From Acidobacteriota bacterium (GTDB lineage: Bacteria; Acidobacteriota; Thermoanaerobaculia; Gp7-AA8), in contig JAJPHC010000028.1 of the NCBI GenBank assembly GCA_021325515.1, positions 1 to 64,000 of the forward strand: a DNA stretch of 64,000 nt. Direction: 5' to 3'. The notes beneath the pieces are model-generated. The model was not told the DNA's origin, searched no databases, and worked only from the letters and a program-made list of their open reading frames with translations. How positions within the stretch are numbered: position 1 is the first letter of the stretch; every line of letters starts with the position of its first letter. Made by a program: the position numbers and the translations under genes. Positions 13,846 through 22,544 of this stretch are shown here, in pieces.

Positions 13846-16768
13846 AGTCATTGCAAGCGCTGAGAAGCTGGTCGCGAAGGGGAAGATCGAACCCGCGATC
13901 AAGGAGTACGAGCGTCTTCTCGACGACAACCCAAATGACGTCAATACGCTGAATCGCATCGGCGACCTCTGGGTCCGTATCAACCGGAACGACGAGGGCG
14001 TCAAGGTGTTCGGCCGGATCGCCGATCACTACGCGAAGGATGGCTTCTTCCTCAAAGCCATCGCGATCTACAAGAAGATCAACAAGCTCGATCCCTCGAA
14101 GCTGGAGGTCTACGCGAAGCTGGCGGACCTCTATGCGAAGCAGGGACTGGCGATGGAAGCGAAGAGCCAGTATCAGGTTCTCGCCGACTACTACCTGAAG
14201 CATGGCGATCCCGGCAACGCGCTGGGGATCTACAAGAAGATCTCGGAGCTCGACCCGAACTCGATCAACGTTCACGTCAAGCTCGCCGATCTCTACTCGC
14301 AGAACAATCAGATGGCGGAGGCGCTCAAGGAGTACGACCGCGTCGGCCGGATGCTGCTCAAGCGCGGCATGCTCGACGAGGCGGTGCAGGTCTTCCGCAA
14401 AGCGCTGAAGGTCGACGCGTCGAACGTCGAGCTGGTCGACTCACTCGTCACGGCACTGCTCGAGGCGAAGGAGTACGACAACGCGATCTCGCTCGTCGGC
14501 TCCGCGCTCGAGACGGCGCCATCGAATCCGCGGCTGCTCGCGCTGATGGGCCGCATTCACCTCGCCAAGGGTGAGATTCAGGGCGCGCGCTCGTTTCTCG
14601 AGCGCGGCCTCGCCGCCAATCCTGACGATGCCGCGATCCGCGACGGCCTCGGCGATCTCGCACTGAAGCAGGGCAATGCCGACCGGGCGCTCGAGATGCT
14701 CGCGCCACTCGTCGAGAAAGCGCTGTCTCGCGGCGAGCGTGGAACAGCCGTCGACATGCTCAGCCGCGTGCTTCGTGTCGACTCCGGCCACACGCCGACA
14801 CTCGAGCGCCTCGTCGCGCTCTACACGCGTCTGAACGAAGAGACGAACATCATCAGCTCGATGAACAGCCTCGCCGAGGCGCACATCGCCAGAGGCCAGT
14901 TCGATCAGGCATCGAAGGTTCTCGAGAAGCTGATTCAGCGCGAGCCGCAGAACGCGCAGCATCGCAACAAGCTGCAGTTCGTTCGCTCGCAGATGGGCGG
15001 CATCGACACGGTGCCGGCTCAGCGCTCCCAGGCCGCGCCTCCCGCACCAACACCGGCACCACCACCGCCGAAGTTCGATCTCGAGATCGAGGAACCACCT
15101 CCATCCTTCGACCTTACCGACGATTCGCCCGGACTCGCGCTCGATCTCGACGCCTCGGAGCCGATCGATCTCGACATGTCGCTCGAGCCTGAGCCTGAGC
15201 CAGCGCCGCCGCCACGGCGTCCGCCGACTGCTGCGCAGCAGATTCCGACGCCGATCGTTCCCGCGGCGCCGGTGAAGCTGCCGGCCGCAGTCGATCTCGC
15301 AGCGACGGAGCTCGCACAGGAAGGCGGCGACGATCTCGACTTCATCACGGAGCACCTGACGGAAGCCGAGGTCTTCGCGAAGTACGGCCTTGCCGAGAAG
15401 GCGCAGGAACATCTGCGCGCCGTCATCGATCGCGCGCCGAAGCATCTTCAGGCACACGAACGGCTCTATCGCATTCTTATCGACGAAGGCGACACCGCCG
15501 CGGCGAAGATCGTCGCGACGCAGTACATCGGCCTGCTCGAGGAGAAGGGCGACACCTCTCTCGCCGACAGCGTGCGCAACGAGTTCATCACGCGCGGGAT
15601 CTCGCTCGGCGCAGCAGCAGCGCCCCGCCCGAAGCCGGCAGCGCCCGAGCCTCCTCCAGCGGCACCGCAGCCGGCGATCTCCATCGCCGATCTCGACGCC
15701 GAGGAAGTCTCCTTCGATCTGGATGCGGGGCCGACCGAGCTGACGCTCGATCTCGAGCCGGAGCCTGAGCCGATCGTCGCCACGTCGATCGAGGATTCGT
15801 TCTCGTTCGATACCGGCGCCGCGGATCTCACGGAGGAACCTTCCTTCGAGATGCCGGAGACGACTGCCGAGCCGTTCTTCGGCGTCGAAGCGACGGGCCC
15901 GGCGATGGAGGAGATCGGCGAGATCGACTTCTACATCGAACAGGAATTGTTCGATGAGGCGCGCGAGAAACTGGGAGCACTCCAGACTCGCTACCCCGGC
16001 AACGCCGAGCTCGCGGAACGGCAGCAGCGCCTCGATCGCGCCGCCGCTCCCCCACCACCGGCTGCACCTCCGGTGATGCCGAAGTTCACGCCGCCGATCA
16101 TCACGCGGGACGAGATCGAGAGCGAGCTCCTTTCGGCGATTCCGGATGATGACGACTTCGGCGAGCCGGCACCTCCGCCCGCGCCCGTCGAGGCAGCGCC
16201 GCCTCCGATGCCCGCCGTCCCGATGGACGCGGAAGAGAGTCTCTTCGACGAGGAAGACAACTTCTTCGATCTCGCCGCCGAGCTCGAGTCCGAGCTCGAA
16301 GAAGACGCGGAGCAGATTCCGCTCGGCGAGGAAGAGCAGTCGCTGGAAGAGATCTTCAAGGAGTTCAAGAAGGGCGTCGAGCAACAGCTCGACTCCGAAG
16401 ACTACGACACGCACTACAACCTCGGCATCGCCTACAAGGAGATGGGTCTCATCGACGAGGCGATCGGCGAGTTCCAACTGGCATCGAAGGATCCCAAGCG
16501 CGCCGTCGAATGCGCGTCGATGCTCGGGCTCTGCTTCCTCGAGAAAGGCATGCCGCAGCTTGCGGTCAAGTGGTACCGCAAGGGACTCGAGATCCCCGAG
16601 ATCACGGAAGAAGAACACATCGGACTGCTCTACGACCTCGGCTCGGCCTATGTCGAAGTGGGAGACACGGACAACGCGCAGAAGGTGTTCATGGAGGTCT
16701 ACGGCATGAACTCGAACTACCGCGATGTCGTGAGCAGAATCAAGCAACTGGAAGACGCGAGGAAGTGA
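13826..16768 (+). CDS. large tetratricopeptide-repeat protein
   Basis: A 980-residue TPR protein with no signal peptide, so probably cytoplasmic. About twelve TPR-like helical pairs occupy residues 1-390 (for example IEPAIKEYERLLDDNPNDVN and GNALGIYKKISELDPNSINV). A proline- and acid-rich linker follows (PAPTPAPPPPKFDLEIEEPP and repeated SFDLD/ALDLD motifs). Shorter TPR blocks sit near residues 510-590 and 840-980 (EDYDTHYNLGIAYKEMGLID). The repeated acidic FDL motifs may bind partners. Similar proteins are annotated only as TPR proteins. It follows rnhB with overlap, and the DUF1772-like gene starts three bases after its stop. Confidence 0.85.
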   Translation: MAVQRDKVIASAEKLVAKGKIEPAIKEYERLLDDNPNDVNTLNRIGDLWVRINRNDEGVKVFGRIADHYAKDGFFLKAIAIYKKINKLDPSKLEVYAKLADLYAKQGLAMEAKSQYQVLADYYLKHGDPGNALGIYKKISELDPNSINVHVKLADLYSQNNQMAEALKEYDRVGRMLLKRGMLDEAVQVFRKALKVDASNVELVDSLVTALLEAKEYDNAISLVGSALETAPSNPRLLALMGRIHLAKGEIQGARSFLERGLAANPDDAAIRDGLGDLALKQGNADRALEMLAPLVEKALSRGERGTAVDMLSRVLRVDSGHTPTLERLVALYTRLNEETNIISSMNSLAEAHIARGQFDQASKVLEKLIQREPQNAQHRNKLQFVRSQMGGIDTVPAQRSQAAPPAPTPAPPPPKFDLEIEEPPPSFDLTDDSPGLALDLDASEPIDLDMSLEPEPEPAPPPRRPPTAAQQIPTPIVPAAPVKLPAAVDLAATELAQEGGDDLDFITEHLTEAEVFAKYGLAEKAQEHLRAVIDRAPKHLQAHERLYRILIDEGDTAAAKIVATQYIGLLEEKGDTSLADSVRNEFITRGISLGAAAAPRPKPAAPEPPPAAPQPAISIADLDAEEVSFDLDAGPTELTLDLEPEPEPIVATSIEDSFSFDTGAADLTEEPSFEMPETTAEPFFGVEATGPAMEEIGEIDFYIEQELFDEAREKLGALQTRYPGNAELAERQQRLDRAAAPPPPAAPPVMPKFTPPIITRDEIESELLSAIPDDDDFGEPAPPPAPVEAAPPPMPAVPMDAEESLFDEEDNFFDLAAELESELEEDAEQIPLGEEEQSLEEIFKEFKKGVEQQLDSEDYDTHYNLGIAYKEMGLIDEAIGEFQLASKDPKRAVECASMLGLCFLEKGMPQLAVKWYRKGLEIPEITEEEHIGLLYDLGSAYVEVGDTDNAQKVFMEVYGMNSNYRDVVSRIKQLEDARK

Positions 16769-16770
16769 GC

Positions 16771-17247
16771 GTGAACAGGAATCTCGAGTCGGTCCTCCGC
16801 TTCGTGAATCTCACAACGTCCGGCTTGCTGGCCGGCTCTCTCGGTTTCGGAGAAGCGGCGCTGGTGCCGGGCTGGAAGGAAGAGCTTCCTCACGACGAAT
16901 CGCGCCGCGCGCTCGACGCGTTGCGCGAGCTCGACTACTTCAACGCGATCGGTCCGCTCGCACTCGGGACGGCGGTCACACTCGCGGTGGCATCGAGCGG
17001 AGTGAATCCGATGCGGCGCCTTCTCGACGCAGCCGCGGCAGTGGCGCTCGCCGGCGTGGTCGGCTCGACGATCATGATCACAGTTCCGATCAACAGGGAG
17101 CTGGAGAATCATCCGCGCGCCGATTATCCGAGCGACAGCGCGCAGTCGCTGACCCGCAACTGGAGCCGCGCCCACGCGGTCCGCACGAGCCTCGGCGTCG
17201 GCGCGTTTTTCTGCGCCGTCGCGTCGAGTGTGGCCGGGAAGAAGTAG
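16771..17247 (+). CDS. DUF1772-like membrane protein
   Basis: A 158-residue protein with about four hydrophobic segments (TTSGLLAGSLGFGEAALVPG, GPLALGTAVTLAVASSG, AAVALAGVVGSTIMITVPIN, SLGVGAFFCAVASSV). The order VPINRELE...NWSRAHAVRTSLG, that is an Asn-Arg-containing loop followed by W-x-x-x-H-x-x-R, resembles DUF1772/anthrone oxygenase-like proteins. GTG 16771 is the only start close to the previous stop. Function is unknown. Confidence 0.6.
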   Translation: MNRNLESVLRFVNLTTSGLLAGSLGFGEAALVPGWKEELPHDESRRALDALRELDYFNAIGPLALGTAVTLAVASSGVNPMRRLLDAAAAVALAGVVGSTIMITVPINRELENHPRADYPSDSAQSLTRNWSRAHAVRTSLGVGAFFCAVASSVAGKK

Positions 17248-17253
17248 TTTGAC

Positions 17254-17318
17254 CAGTACTGAGTACTGAGTCGCAAGTTCGTCACTCAGTACTCAGCACT
17301 CAGCACTCAGTACTCGGA
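17254..17318. repeat. family C palindrome (ACTCAGTACTCAG type)
   Basis: The left arm repeats AGTACTGAGT and the right arm repeats ACTCAGTACTCAGCACTCAG, with a loop near CGCAAGTTCG. It lies between convergent genes and includes the thiL stop codon. A second copy is at 41032. Confidence 0.88.
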
Positions 17319-18225
17319 AGTGATCCCACCCCTTCGCTTCGATCGCGGCGCCGTCCAGCCGCATCCCCGGCTCGCGTGACATCCGTCCGATCGAATACAC
17401 CGGACGCTTCAGCCGCGAGCTGAGCTCCGCTTCGCGCAGCGACGAGGTGAAGAGCAGCGCGTATTCCTCGCCGCCGTTCATCACGCAGTTCGCGATGTCG
17501 ACATTCGCGAGGTGCAGCTCGGGAAACACCGGGATGCGCGCTTTCTCGAGCTCCGCGCCGCAATTCGACTCCGCGCAGAGATGCGCGAGATCGCTCGAGA
17601 GCCCGTCGCTGATGTCGATGCAGGACGTGACTTCGGGAATCTGCGCGAGCAGCATGCCGAGCGCGACTTCCGGCTCCGGATCGATGTGACGCCGGATCAC
17701 CGCGTTCGCGAGCTCGCGGTTCAGATATGCGAGACCGGCGGGCGGCTCGATCGATCCGTAGCGTTGAATCAGCGCGAGTCCCGCGGCCGATGCGCCGAGA
17801 GGACGGCTGACGTAAAGACGATCGCCGGGCTTCGCAGTCGAGCGCAGCAGCGGCCGCGAGACACGGCCGGCCGCGGTCACGGAGATCACGAGCTTTTCGG
17901 CGCGCGAGAGATCGCCGCCGGCGATCTCGATGCCGTGATGCTTCGCCGCTTCGGCCATCGCGTCGATGAGCTGCTCCGAATCGACATGGGAAGGAATCCC
18001 GAGGGCAACGACGCAGAACGAAGGCGTGGCCCCCATCGCAGCCAGGTCCGAAAGGTTGACGGCGAGGCTCTTGCGCGCGATGAAGCGCAGAGGGATCACC
18101 GTCGTGAAGTCGACATCCTCCACGAGCATGTCGGTCGTGATGGCCTGCTCACCGATGATCGCCGCGTCGTCGCCGGCCTTCGGAAAATGCTTTCGCAACC
18201 GCTCGATGAGTGCCGCCTCGGTCAT
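17293..18225 (-). CDS. thiL: thiamine-monophosphate kinase
   Basis: A 310-residue ThiL that phosphorylates thiamine phosphate to thiamine diphosphate. Motifs: GDDAAIIG near residue 17, TTDMLVEDVDF, KSLAVNLSDLAAMGATP, GGDLSRAEKLVISVTAAGRV, RPGD-like KPGDRLYVSRPLGASAAGL and the C-terminal CIDISDGLSSDLAHL and NGGEEYALLFT. These are the PurM-like ATP- and Mg-binding residues. Its start overlaps the truA stop by four bases (ATGA). The last residues (RVLSAEC) are encoded by the family C palindrome, so the natural C-terminus may be slightly shorter. Confidence 0.96.
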   Translation of the reverse strand: MTEAALIERLRKHFPKAGDDAAIIGEQAITTDMLVEDVDFTTVIPLRFIARKSLAVNLSDLAAMGATPSFCVVALGIPSHVDSEQLIDAMAEAAKHHGIEIAGGDLSRAEKLVISVTAAGRVSRPLLRSTAKPGDRLYVSRPLGASAAGLALIQRYGSIEPPAGLAYLNRELANAVIRRHIDPEPEVALGMLLAQIPEVTSCIDISDGLSSDLAHLCAESNCGAELEKARIPVFPELHLANVDIANCVMNGGEEYALLFTSSLREAELSSRLKRPVYSIGRMSREPGMRLDGAAIEAKGWDHFRVLSAEC

Positions 18226-18995
18226 GTCCGAAGTTTATCCGGATAGACCGGCGCGACCGGCACGATCGGCTCGAGCGGGCGGTCGAATGGTTCGCCGTAG
18301 GTGATGGCCTCGAGAAAGAGTCCCGACGGCGGCGCGGTCGGCTGCCACGGCTCGCGATGCGCGAGCACGTTCACACCGGCGCTGCCGCGGCCCACTTCGA
18401 CGAGGTACGCGACGAGCTTGCGCACCATCTTCCAGAGAAAATGCGAGGCCTGGATGCGAAAGAGGATGAGATCGCCGCTGCGCGCAAGCTCGCAGCGCTC
18501 GACGACGACGATGCGCGAGTCTTCTTCCTTCATTCGCTTGTCGGCGAACGCGGTGAAGTCATGGCGTCCGGCGAGCGTCGCCGCGGCCTTCGACATCGCG
18601 GCGACATCGAGCTTGTCCTTCACCCACCAGACGAACGGCTTCGCGAATGCCGAGCGGCGTGTCGAGATCTGGTAGAGGTAGACGCGAGAGACCGCATCGT
18701 GGCGCGCGTGAAAGCGATCGCTGGCGCGCTCGGCGCGGATGATGTGAATGTCGTGCGGCAGGAGATCGTTGATCTTCCGGATGTCGATCGCCTTGTGCGC
18801 GCGGAGATGGGCGACCTGCGCCGCGGCGTGAACCCCGGCATCGGTGCGCCCAGCGCCGCCGATGTCGACTTCGCCGAGCACGCTTTGCGCGGCGCGCAGC
18901 AGATGTCCCTGGATCGTTTTCTGCGTGTTACCCTGCGCCTGCCAACCGGAGTAGCGAGTGCCTTCGTATTCGATGGTCAGCTTGTAAGTCGGCAT
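18222..18995 (-). CDS. truA: tRNA pseudouridine synthase TruA
   Basis: A 257-residue enzyme that makes pseudouridine at tRNA positions 38-40. The catalytic Asp is in GGAGRTDAGVHAAAQVAHL near residue 52. TIEYEGTRYSGWQAQ at the start and SHFLWKMVRKLVAYLVEVGRG near residue 205 are family hallmarks. ATG 18995 is the normal family start. The DUF971 gene starts only three bases away on the opposite strand, and a TGATAAGAC extended -10 for truA lies inside that gene's coding region. Confidence 0.96.
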   Translation of the reverse strand: MPTYKLTIEYEGTRYSGWQAQGNTQKTIQGHLLRAAQSVLGEVDIGGAGRTDAGVHAAAQVAHLRAHKAIDIRKINDLLPHDIHIIRAERASDRFHARHDAVSRVYLYQISTRRSAFAKPFVWWVKDKLDVAAMSKAAATLAGRHDFTAFADKRMKEEDSRIVVVERCELARSGDLILFRIQASHFLWKMVRKLVAYLVEVGRGSAGVNVLAHREPWQPTAPPSGLFLEAITYGEPFDRPLEPIVPVAPVYPDKLRT

Positions 18996-18997
18996 GC

Positions 18998-19297
18998 ATG
19001 CGCCCAACGTCTTATCAGGTTCTCGGTGATCTGCTCGTCGTCGTATGGGACGACGGCCACGAATCATACTATCCGCTCGAAGAGCTGCGGCGCGCATGCC
19101 CGTGCGCATCGTGCAGCGGCGAACCGGATCTGTTCGGCCGCATGTATGGCGGCGGCCCGCAGCGATACCGCCCCGATTCCTTTCACGTCGCGTCGATCGA
19201 GCCCATCGGCAACTACGCGCTGCAGATCAACTGGGCCGACGGGCACACCTACGGGATCTGGACGTTCGATCGATTGCGCGCCTTCTCCGCGGAATAG
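18998..19297 (+). CDS. DUF971 domain protein
   Basis: A 99-residue protein of the DUF971 family (GBBH-like N-terminal domain), which resembles the N-terminal domain of gamma-butyrobetaine hydroxylase and is sometimes linked to Fe-S metabolism. VVWDDGHESYYPLEELRRACPCASC carries the Cys motif, and IEPIGNYALQINWADGHTYGIWTFDRLRA is the conserved C-terminal core. A possible -10 (TAAGTC) lies seven bases before ATG 18998, inside truA, implying a leaderless mRNA. Confidence 0.9.
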   Translation: MRPTSYQVLGDLLVVVWDDGHESYYPLEELRRACPCASCSGEPDLFGRMYGGGPQRYRPDSFHVASIEPIGNYALQINWADGHTYGIWTFDRLRAFSAE

Positions 19298-19322
19298 GAG
19301 CGCGGACGTCCCGTCCGCTCCT
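19296..19322. terminator. hairpin between convergent genes (family G)
   Basis: AGGAGCGCGGACG pairs with CGTCCGCTCCT with one unpaired base and a loop of three. It fills the space between the DUF971 and arcC stop codons and could terminate both. There is no T-run. The same GGAGCGCGGACG sequence recurs at 22501, 31630 and 39376. Confidence 0.55.
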
Positions 19323-20278
19323 CAGCCTACGATCAGCGTTCCGTCCTGGCCTTCGAGTGCTTCACGCAGGTGCTCGACGTCCGTGATCAGCACTTCCTTC
19401 TTCGTGCGGCGGACGAACTGCACCGCCGCTTCGATCTTCGGCCCCATCGAACCGGGCGGAAATTGCCCGTCGGCGAGATGCTTCTCCGCCTCCTCGACGG
19501 TCATCCGGTCGAGGAAGCGTTGCGAAGGCTTGCCCCAGTCGATCGCGACCTTGTTCACACCCGTGAGCACGATATAGACATCGGCGTTCAGCTCCGCGGC
19601 GATGAGCGCCGACGAGAAGTCCTTGTCGATCACCGCTTCGATGCCGCGCCACTGGCCATCGCGTCCGCGCACGACCGGGATGCCGCCGCCGCCGCAGGCA
19701 ATGATCACAGGGGCGACGTCGAGCATCTTCTCGACGGTGTGAATGTTGAGAATGTGCAGCGGCCGCGGCGAAGGGACGACGTGCCGCCATCCGCGTCCGG
19801 CATCCTCACGCATCGTCCAGCCGAGATCGCGCTCGAGCGCTTCCGCGCGATAGCGGGTGAAGAACGGCCCGATCGGTTTCGTGGGGCGCTTGAATGCGGG
19901 ATCGTTCGGATCGACTTCGACTTCGGTCAGCACGCTGACGACTTCGCCGCCGAGGGAAATCGTCTCGAGGCGATTGCGAATCGCCTGCTGCAGCATGAAG
20001 CCCATCGAACCTTCGGTCTGCGCGACGGCGACGTCGAGCGACTGCGGCGGAATCTTCGTCGAGGCCTCTTCCGCCTGCACGAGGATGTTGCCGACCTGCG
20101 GACCGTTTCCATGCACGACGATCATCCGGTAGCCGTGACGGACGATCTCCGCGAGCCAGCGCGCAGCCTGCTTCGCACGCGCGATCTGTTCTTCCTGGGT
20201 ACCGCGGTCTTCGGGTCGGAGCATCGCGTTGCCGCCGAAGGCGACGACCGCGAGTTTCGGTTTTTCTTTCTGCGTCAC
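19322..20278 (-). CDS. arcC: carbamate kinase
   Basis: A 318-residue carbamate kinase, which makes ATP from carbamoyl phosphate. Motifs: LAVVAFGGNAMLRPEDRGTQEEQ at the start, VVHGNGPQVGNIL, the VAQTEGSMGFMLQQ block, VIACGGGGIPVV near residue 200, VIDKDFSSALIAAEL, LTGVNKVAIDWG and the terminal PPGSMGPKIEAAVQFV. The GTG start overlaps the arcA stop by four bases, so the two are translationally coupled. Ornithine carbamoyltransferase (arcB) and the arginine/ornithine antiporter (arcD), usual members of the pathway, are not next to it. Confidence 0.97.
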   Translation of the reverse strand: MTQKEKPKLAVVAFGGNAMLRPEDRGTQEEQIARAKQAARWLAEIVRHGYRMIVVHGNGPQVGNILVQAEEASTKIPPQSLDVAVAQTEGSMGFMLQQAIRNRLETISLGGEVVSVLTEVEVDPNDPAFKRPTKPIGPFFTRYRAEALERDLGWTMREDAGRGWRHVVPSPRPLHILNIHTVEKMLDVAPVIIACGGGGIPVVRGRDGQWRGIEAVIDKDFSSALIAAELNADVYIVLTGVNKVAIDWGKPSQRFLDRMTVEEAEKHLADGQFPPGSMGPKIEAAVQFVRRTKKEVLITDVEHLREALEGQDGTLIVG

Positions 20279-21537
20279 ACGTCCTCGCGCTCGAGCGGCA
20301 TCGTCATACAACGCGGACCGCCGCGCGCGCGTGACAGCTCGTTGCCCTGAATCTGCAGCGCGTACTTCTTGTCCGTCCACGTCTCGAGCTCGGTGCGGCC
20401 GAGGAGGAGATCGTCTTCGTAAACGATGTTGTAGCCGTGACTGTTCAGCTCTTCCGCAGTGCGCACGTTGCGCTCGTAGAGGAGGATGATGCCCGGCGCG
20501 AGCGTGAACGCGTTCGCGCCGTCGGTCCACTGCTCGCGCTGCTGATCGACGACGGCGCTGCCGCCGCAGTAGATCGGCTCGAGATCGATGCCCTCGCGCT
20601 TCAGCGCGCCGAGGAGCGATTTCTGCGGAGAGAAGCTGATGTTTCGTTTGGTTAGATCAATGCGCGACACCGTCGCCGCCTGGCTGCCGCGCGGCAGGAT
20701 CACCGGCGGATAGATCAGACATTCGTGGCGGTTCGTGATCGTGAAGACGGTGTCGAGGTGCATGAACGAACGCTGCTTCGGAAGCTCGACGACGATGATC
20801 GTCTTCACGGCGGAATTCGATTTCTTCAAGGCGCGCGCGATCTGCTGCACGCTCGCTTTGTTCGTCCGCTCCGTGACGCCGATGAGAATCACATCGCGCC
20901 GCGGCACGAGGAGATCGCCCCCTTCGATCGTCGGCGCATTGCGCGCGGGCTTCTCCGCGCCCGACTCCATGAAGTCGACCCAGAAGAGATCGCGGCCGCG
21001 AAATGCCTTGTGATACTGGAACACGTACTTCGACAGCAGCGACTCGCGCCGGCGAGCCTGCGTGGCCATCGAGGAGATGATCACGCCGTCGCCGAGGACG
21101 ATCTGCGGATCGCGCATGAAGAAGTAGTTGGGAACAGGGAACAGCTCGAACTTCGGCAGCTCACCCGACTCCTGATCTTTGGCGATTCCGCCGATCAGCA
21201 CTTCCGCCAGTGCACCCGGCGGCTGTTCGAGAAGCCAGGAGGTGAGCTGGCGCTTGAAGCCGTTGCGCGATGCGAGATCGCGCACGATCAGCTCCTTCAC
21301 CTCGTCGTACTCGAGCGTCTCCTCGAGCAGATCCTGGATGTCGTGGACATCGGTCGCGATGTAGCGGAGCAACTGCTGAAAGCGCCGATGTTCTTCGCGC
21401 GCGACCTGGCCATACAGGATGTCGTCGAAGAGAAGCTGCGCCATCATCGGCGGCACCATCATGTCGATCTCGCGGCCTGGCAGATGAACCAGCACGCTCT
21501 TGAGCCTGCCGATTTCACTCGTAACGTTGAGTCTCAT
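20275..21537 (-). CDS. arcA: arginine deiminase
   Basis: A 420-residue arginine deiminase that converts arginine to citrulline and ammonia. Catalytic positions are visible: Asp in NYFFMRDPQI, Glu/His in RSFMHLDTVFT and the nucleophilic Cys in GGPRCMTMPLER near the C-terminus. MRLNVTSEIGRLKSVLVHLPG is the family start. It forms an operon with arcC. A -10-like TAGAAT lies nine bases before the ATG, so the mRNA may be leaderless. Together arcA-arcC could give ATP and ammonia from arginine if a carbamoyltransferase is encoded elsewhere. Confidence 0.97.
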   Translation of the reverse strand: MRLNVTSEIGRLKSVLVHLPGREIDMMVPPMMAQLLFDDILYGQVAREEHRRFQQLLRYIATDVHDIQDLLEETLEYDEVKELIVRDLASRNGFKRQLTSWLLEQPPGALAEVLIGGIAKDQESGELPKFELFPVPNYFFMRDPQIVLGDGVIISSMATQARRRESLLSKYVFQYHKAFRGRDLFWVDFMESGAEKPARNAPTIEGGDLLVPRRDVILIGVTERTNKASVQQIARALKKSNSAVKTIIVVELPKQRSFMHLDTVFTITNRHECLIYPPVILPRGSQAATVSRIDLTKRNISFSPQKSLLGALKREGIDLEPIYCGGSAVVDQQREQWTDGANAFTLAPGIILLYERNVRTAEELNSHGYNIVYEDDLLLGRTELETWTDKKYALQIQGNELSRARGGPRCMTMPLEREDV

Positions 21538-21546
21538 GCGCGCGGC

Positions 21547-21595
21547 ATTCTATCCGACGGGCGCGACGGGCTGAGCAGGAGTGCCGTAGTAGAAT
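21547..21595. promoter_or_regulatory. divergent -10 boxes for arcA and the TPR lipoprotein-like gene
   Basis: The minus-strand TAGAAT occupies 21552-21547, nine bases before the arcA ATG. The plus-strand TAGAAT is at 21590-21595, thirteen bases before ATG 21609. Neither has a clear -35. The short distances imply very short 5' leaders. Confidence 0.4.
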
Positions 21596-21608
21596 GAAAG
21601 AACGCCCC

Positions 21609-22499
21609 ATGATCCGCCGAAGCGCCGCTCTGCTGATGGCGGTGCTGCTGCCGGTGCTTGCTGCAGCCGCACCCCGCCTCAACTTCATACGCTCCATTCC
21701 GCCATTGCATCCGCTTGGGGGGGAGCGAGCCGCAATCCTCTACGCGATGGGTGACAGCGAGAAGATCGAAACGTTTCTCGACGAGCTGACCGATCACGCC
21801 AATCGGGCCGGCACTCTCAAGATGGAGAACGCCGTCGAGCACCACCAGCACATGGTGAGCGCGACGACCGACGAGGCCACACTCCGCCGCATCCGCCGCG
21901 ATCATCCCGCCGACGTTTACCTCGGCATCAACGCCTTCACCTGCACGATGACCGATCACTCCGGCGAAGGAAGTGAGCGCGACAGCGCCGGGGAGCGGGT
22001 GAAACGGCACCACGTCTGGACGGATGCCGTCTGCAGCGCGCGCATCGACGTGCTCGACGCGAGCGCGAAGAAGCTCCTGTCGTTCACGGTACGTGGGGAA
22101 GGAACCTCACCGCGCGTCTCGGAGATGACGCCGGAAGAGCGCGGGATCGCGCTGGAGCAGGCAGCGCGCTATGCGGCGATCAGCGCCGCCGAATCGATGA
22201 CGCCGCGCCGCGTGCGGGAGTCGATCGAGCTCGACGACACGGCCCCGTCCTTTCATGAAGCGATGGCCATGATCGACGCGGAGCGGCTCGCGGATGCCAG
22301 GGCGATTCTGCAGACCGCGGTGCGCCAGCATCCGGATTCAGCCGCCCTGCACTTCAACCTCGGCGCGGTCTCGGAGGCGCTGGGAGATCTGCAGAGCGCG
22401 CGCGATCATTTCCACGAAGCGCTGCGCCTCTCTCCCGCGCATCCGCAATACCGGTCGGAGCTCGATCTCTTCCGCCGGAGAAACGAGAAGCTCAAATAG
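21609..22499 (+). CDS. exported protein with C-terminal TPR
   Basis: A 296-residue protein with a good signal peptide (MIRRSAALLMAVLLPVLAAAAP). Residues 25-190 form an unrecognised domain (ERAAILYAMGDSEKIETFLDEL, HPADVYLGINAFTCTMTD, HHVWTDAVCSARIDVLDA). Residues 215-290 contain one or two TPRs (DARAILQTAVRQHPDSAALHF and SARDHFHEALRLSPAHPQYRS). ATG 21609 is preferred over ATG 21594 because the latter lies inside the -10 box. The central domain might be a curli/FlgT-like fold, but I cannot support this. Confidence 0.65.
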   Translation: MIRRSAALLMAVLLPVLAAAAPRLNFIRSIPPLHPLGGERAAILYAMGDSEKIETFLDELTDHANRAGTLKMENAVEHHQHMVSATTDEATLRRIRRDHPADVYLGINAFTCTMTDHSGEGSERDSAGERVKRHHVWTDAVCSARIDVLDASAKKLLSFTVRGEGTSPRVSEMTPEERGIALEQAARYAAISAAESMTPRRVRESIELDDTAPSFHEAMAMIDAERLADARAILQTAVRQHPDSAALHFNLGAVSEALGDLQSARDHFHEALRLSPAHPQYRSELDLFRRRNEKLK

Positions 22500-22500
22500 A

Positions 22501-22528
22501 GGAGTGCGGACGGATGGCCCGCACTCCC
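22501..22528. terminator. hairpin between convergent genes (family G)
   Basis: GGAGTGCGG (22501-22509) pairs with CCGCACTCC (22519-22527). It lies just after the stop of the TPR gene and before the hsp20 stop, so it could act in both directions. No T-tract follows. Confidence 0.5.
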
Positions 22529-22544
22529 CTGCTGCAACGCCGGG

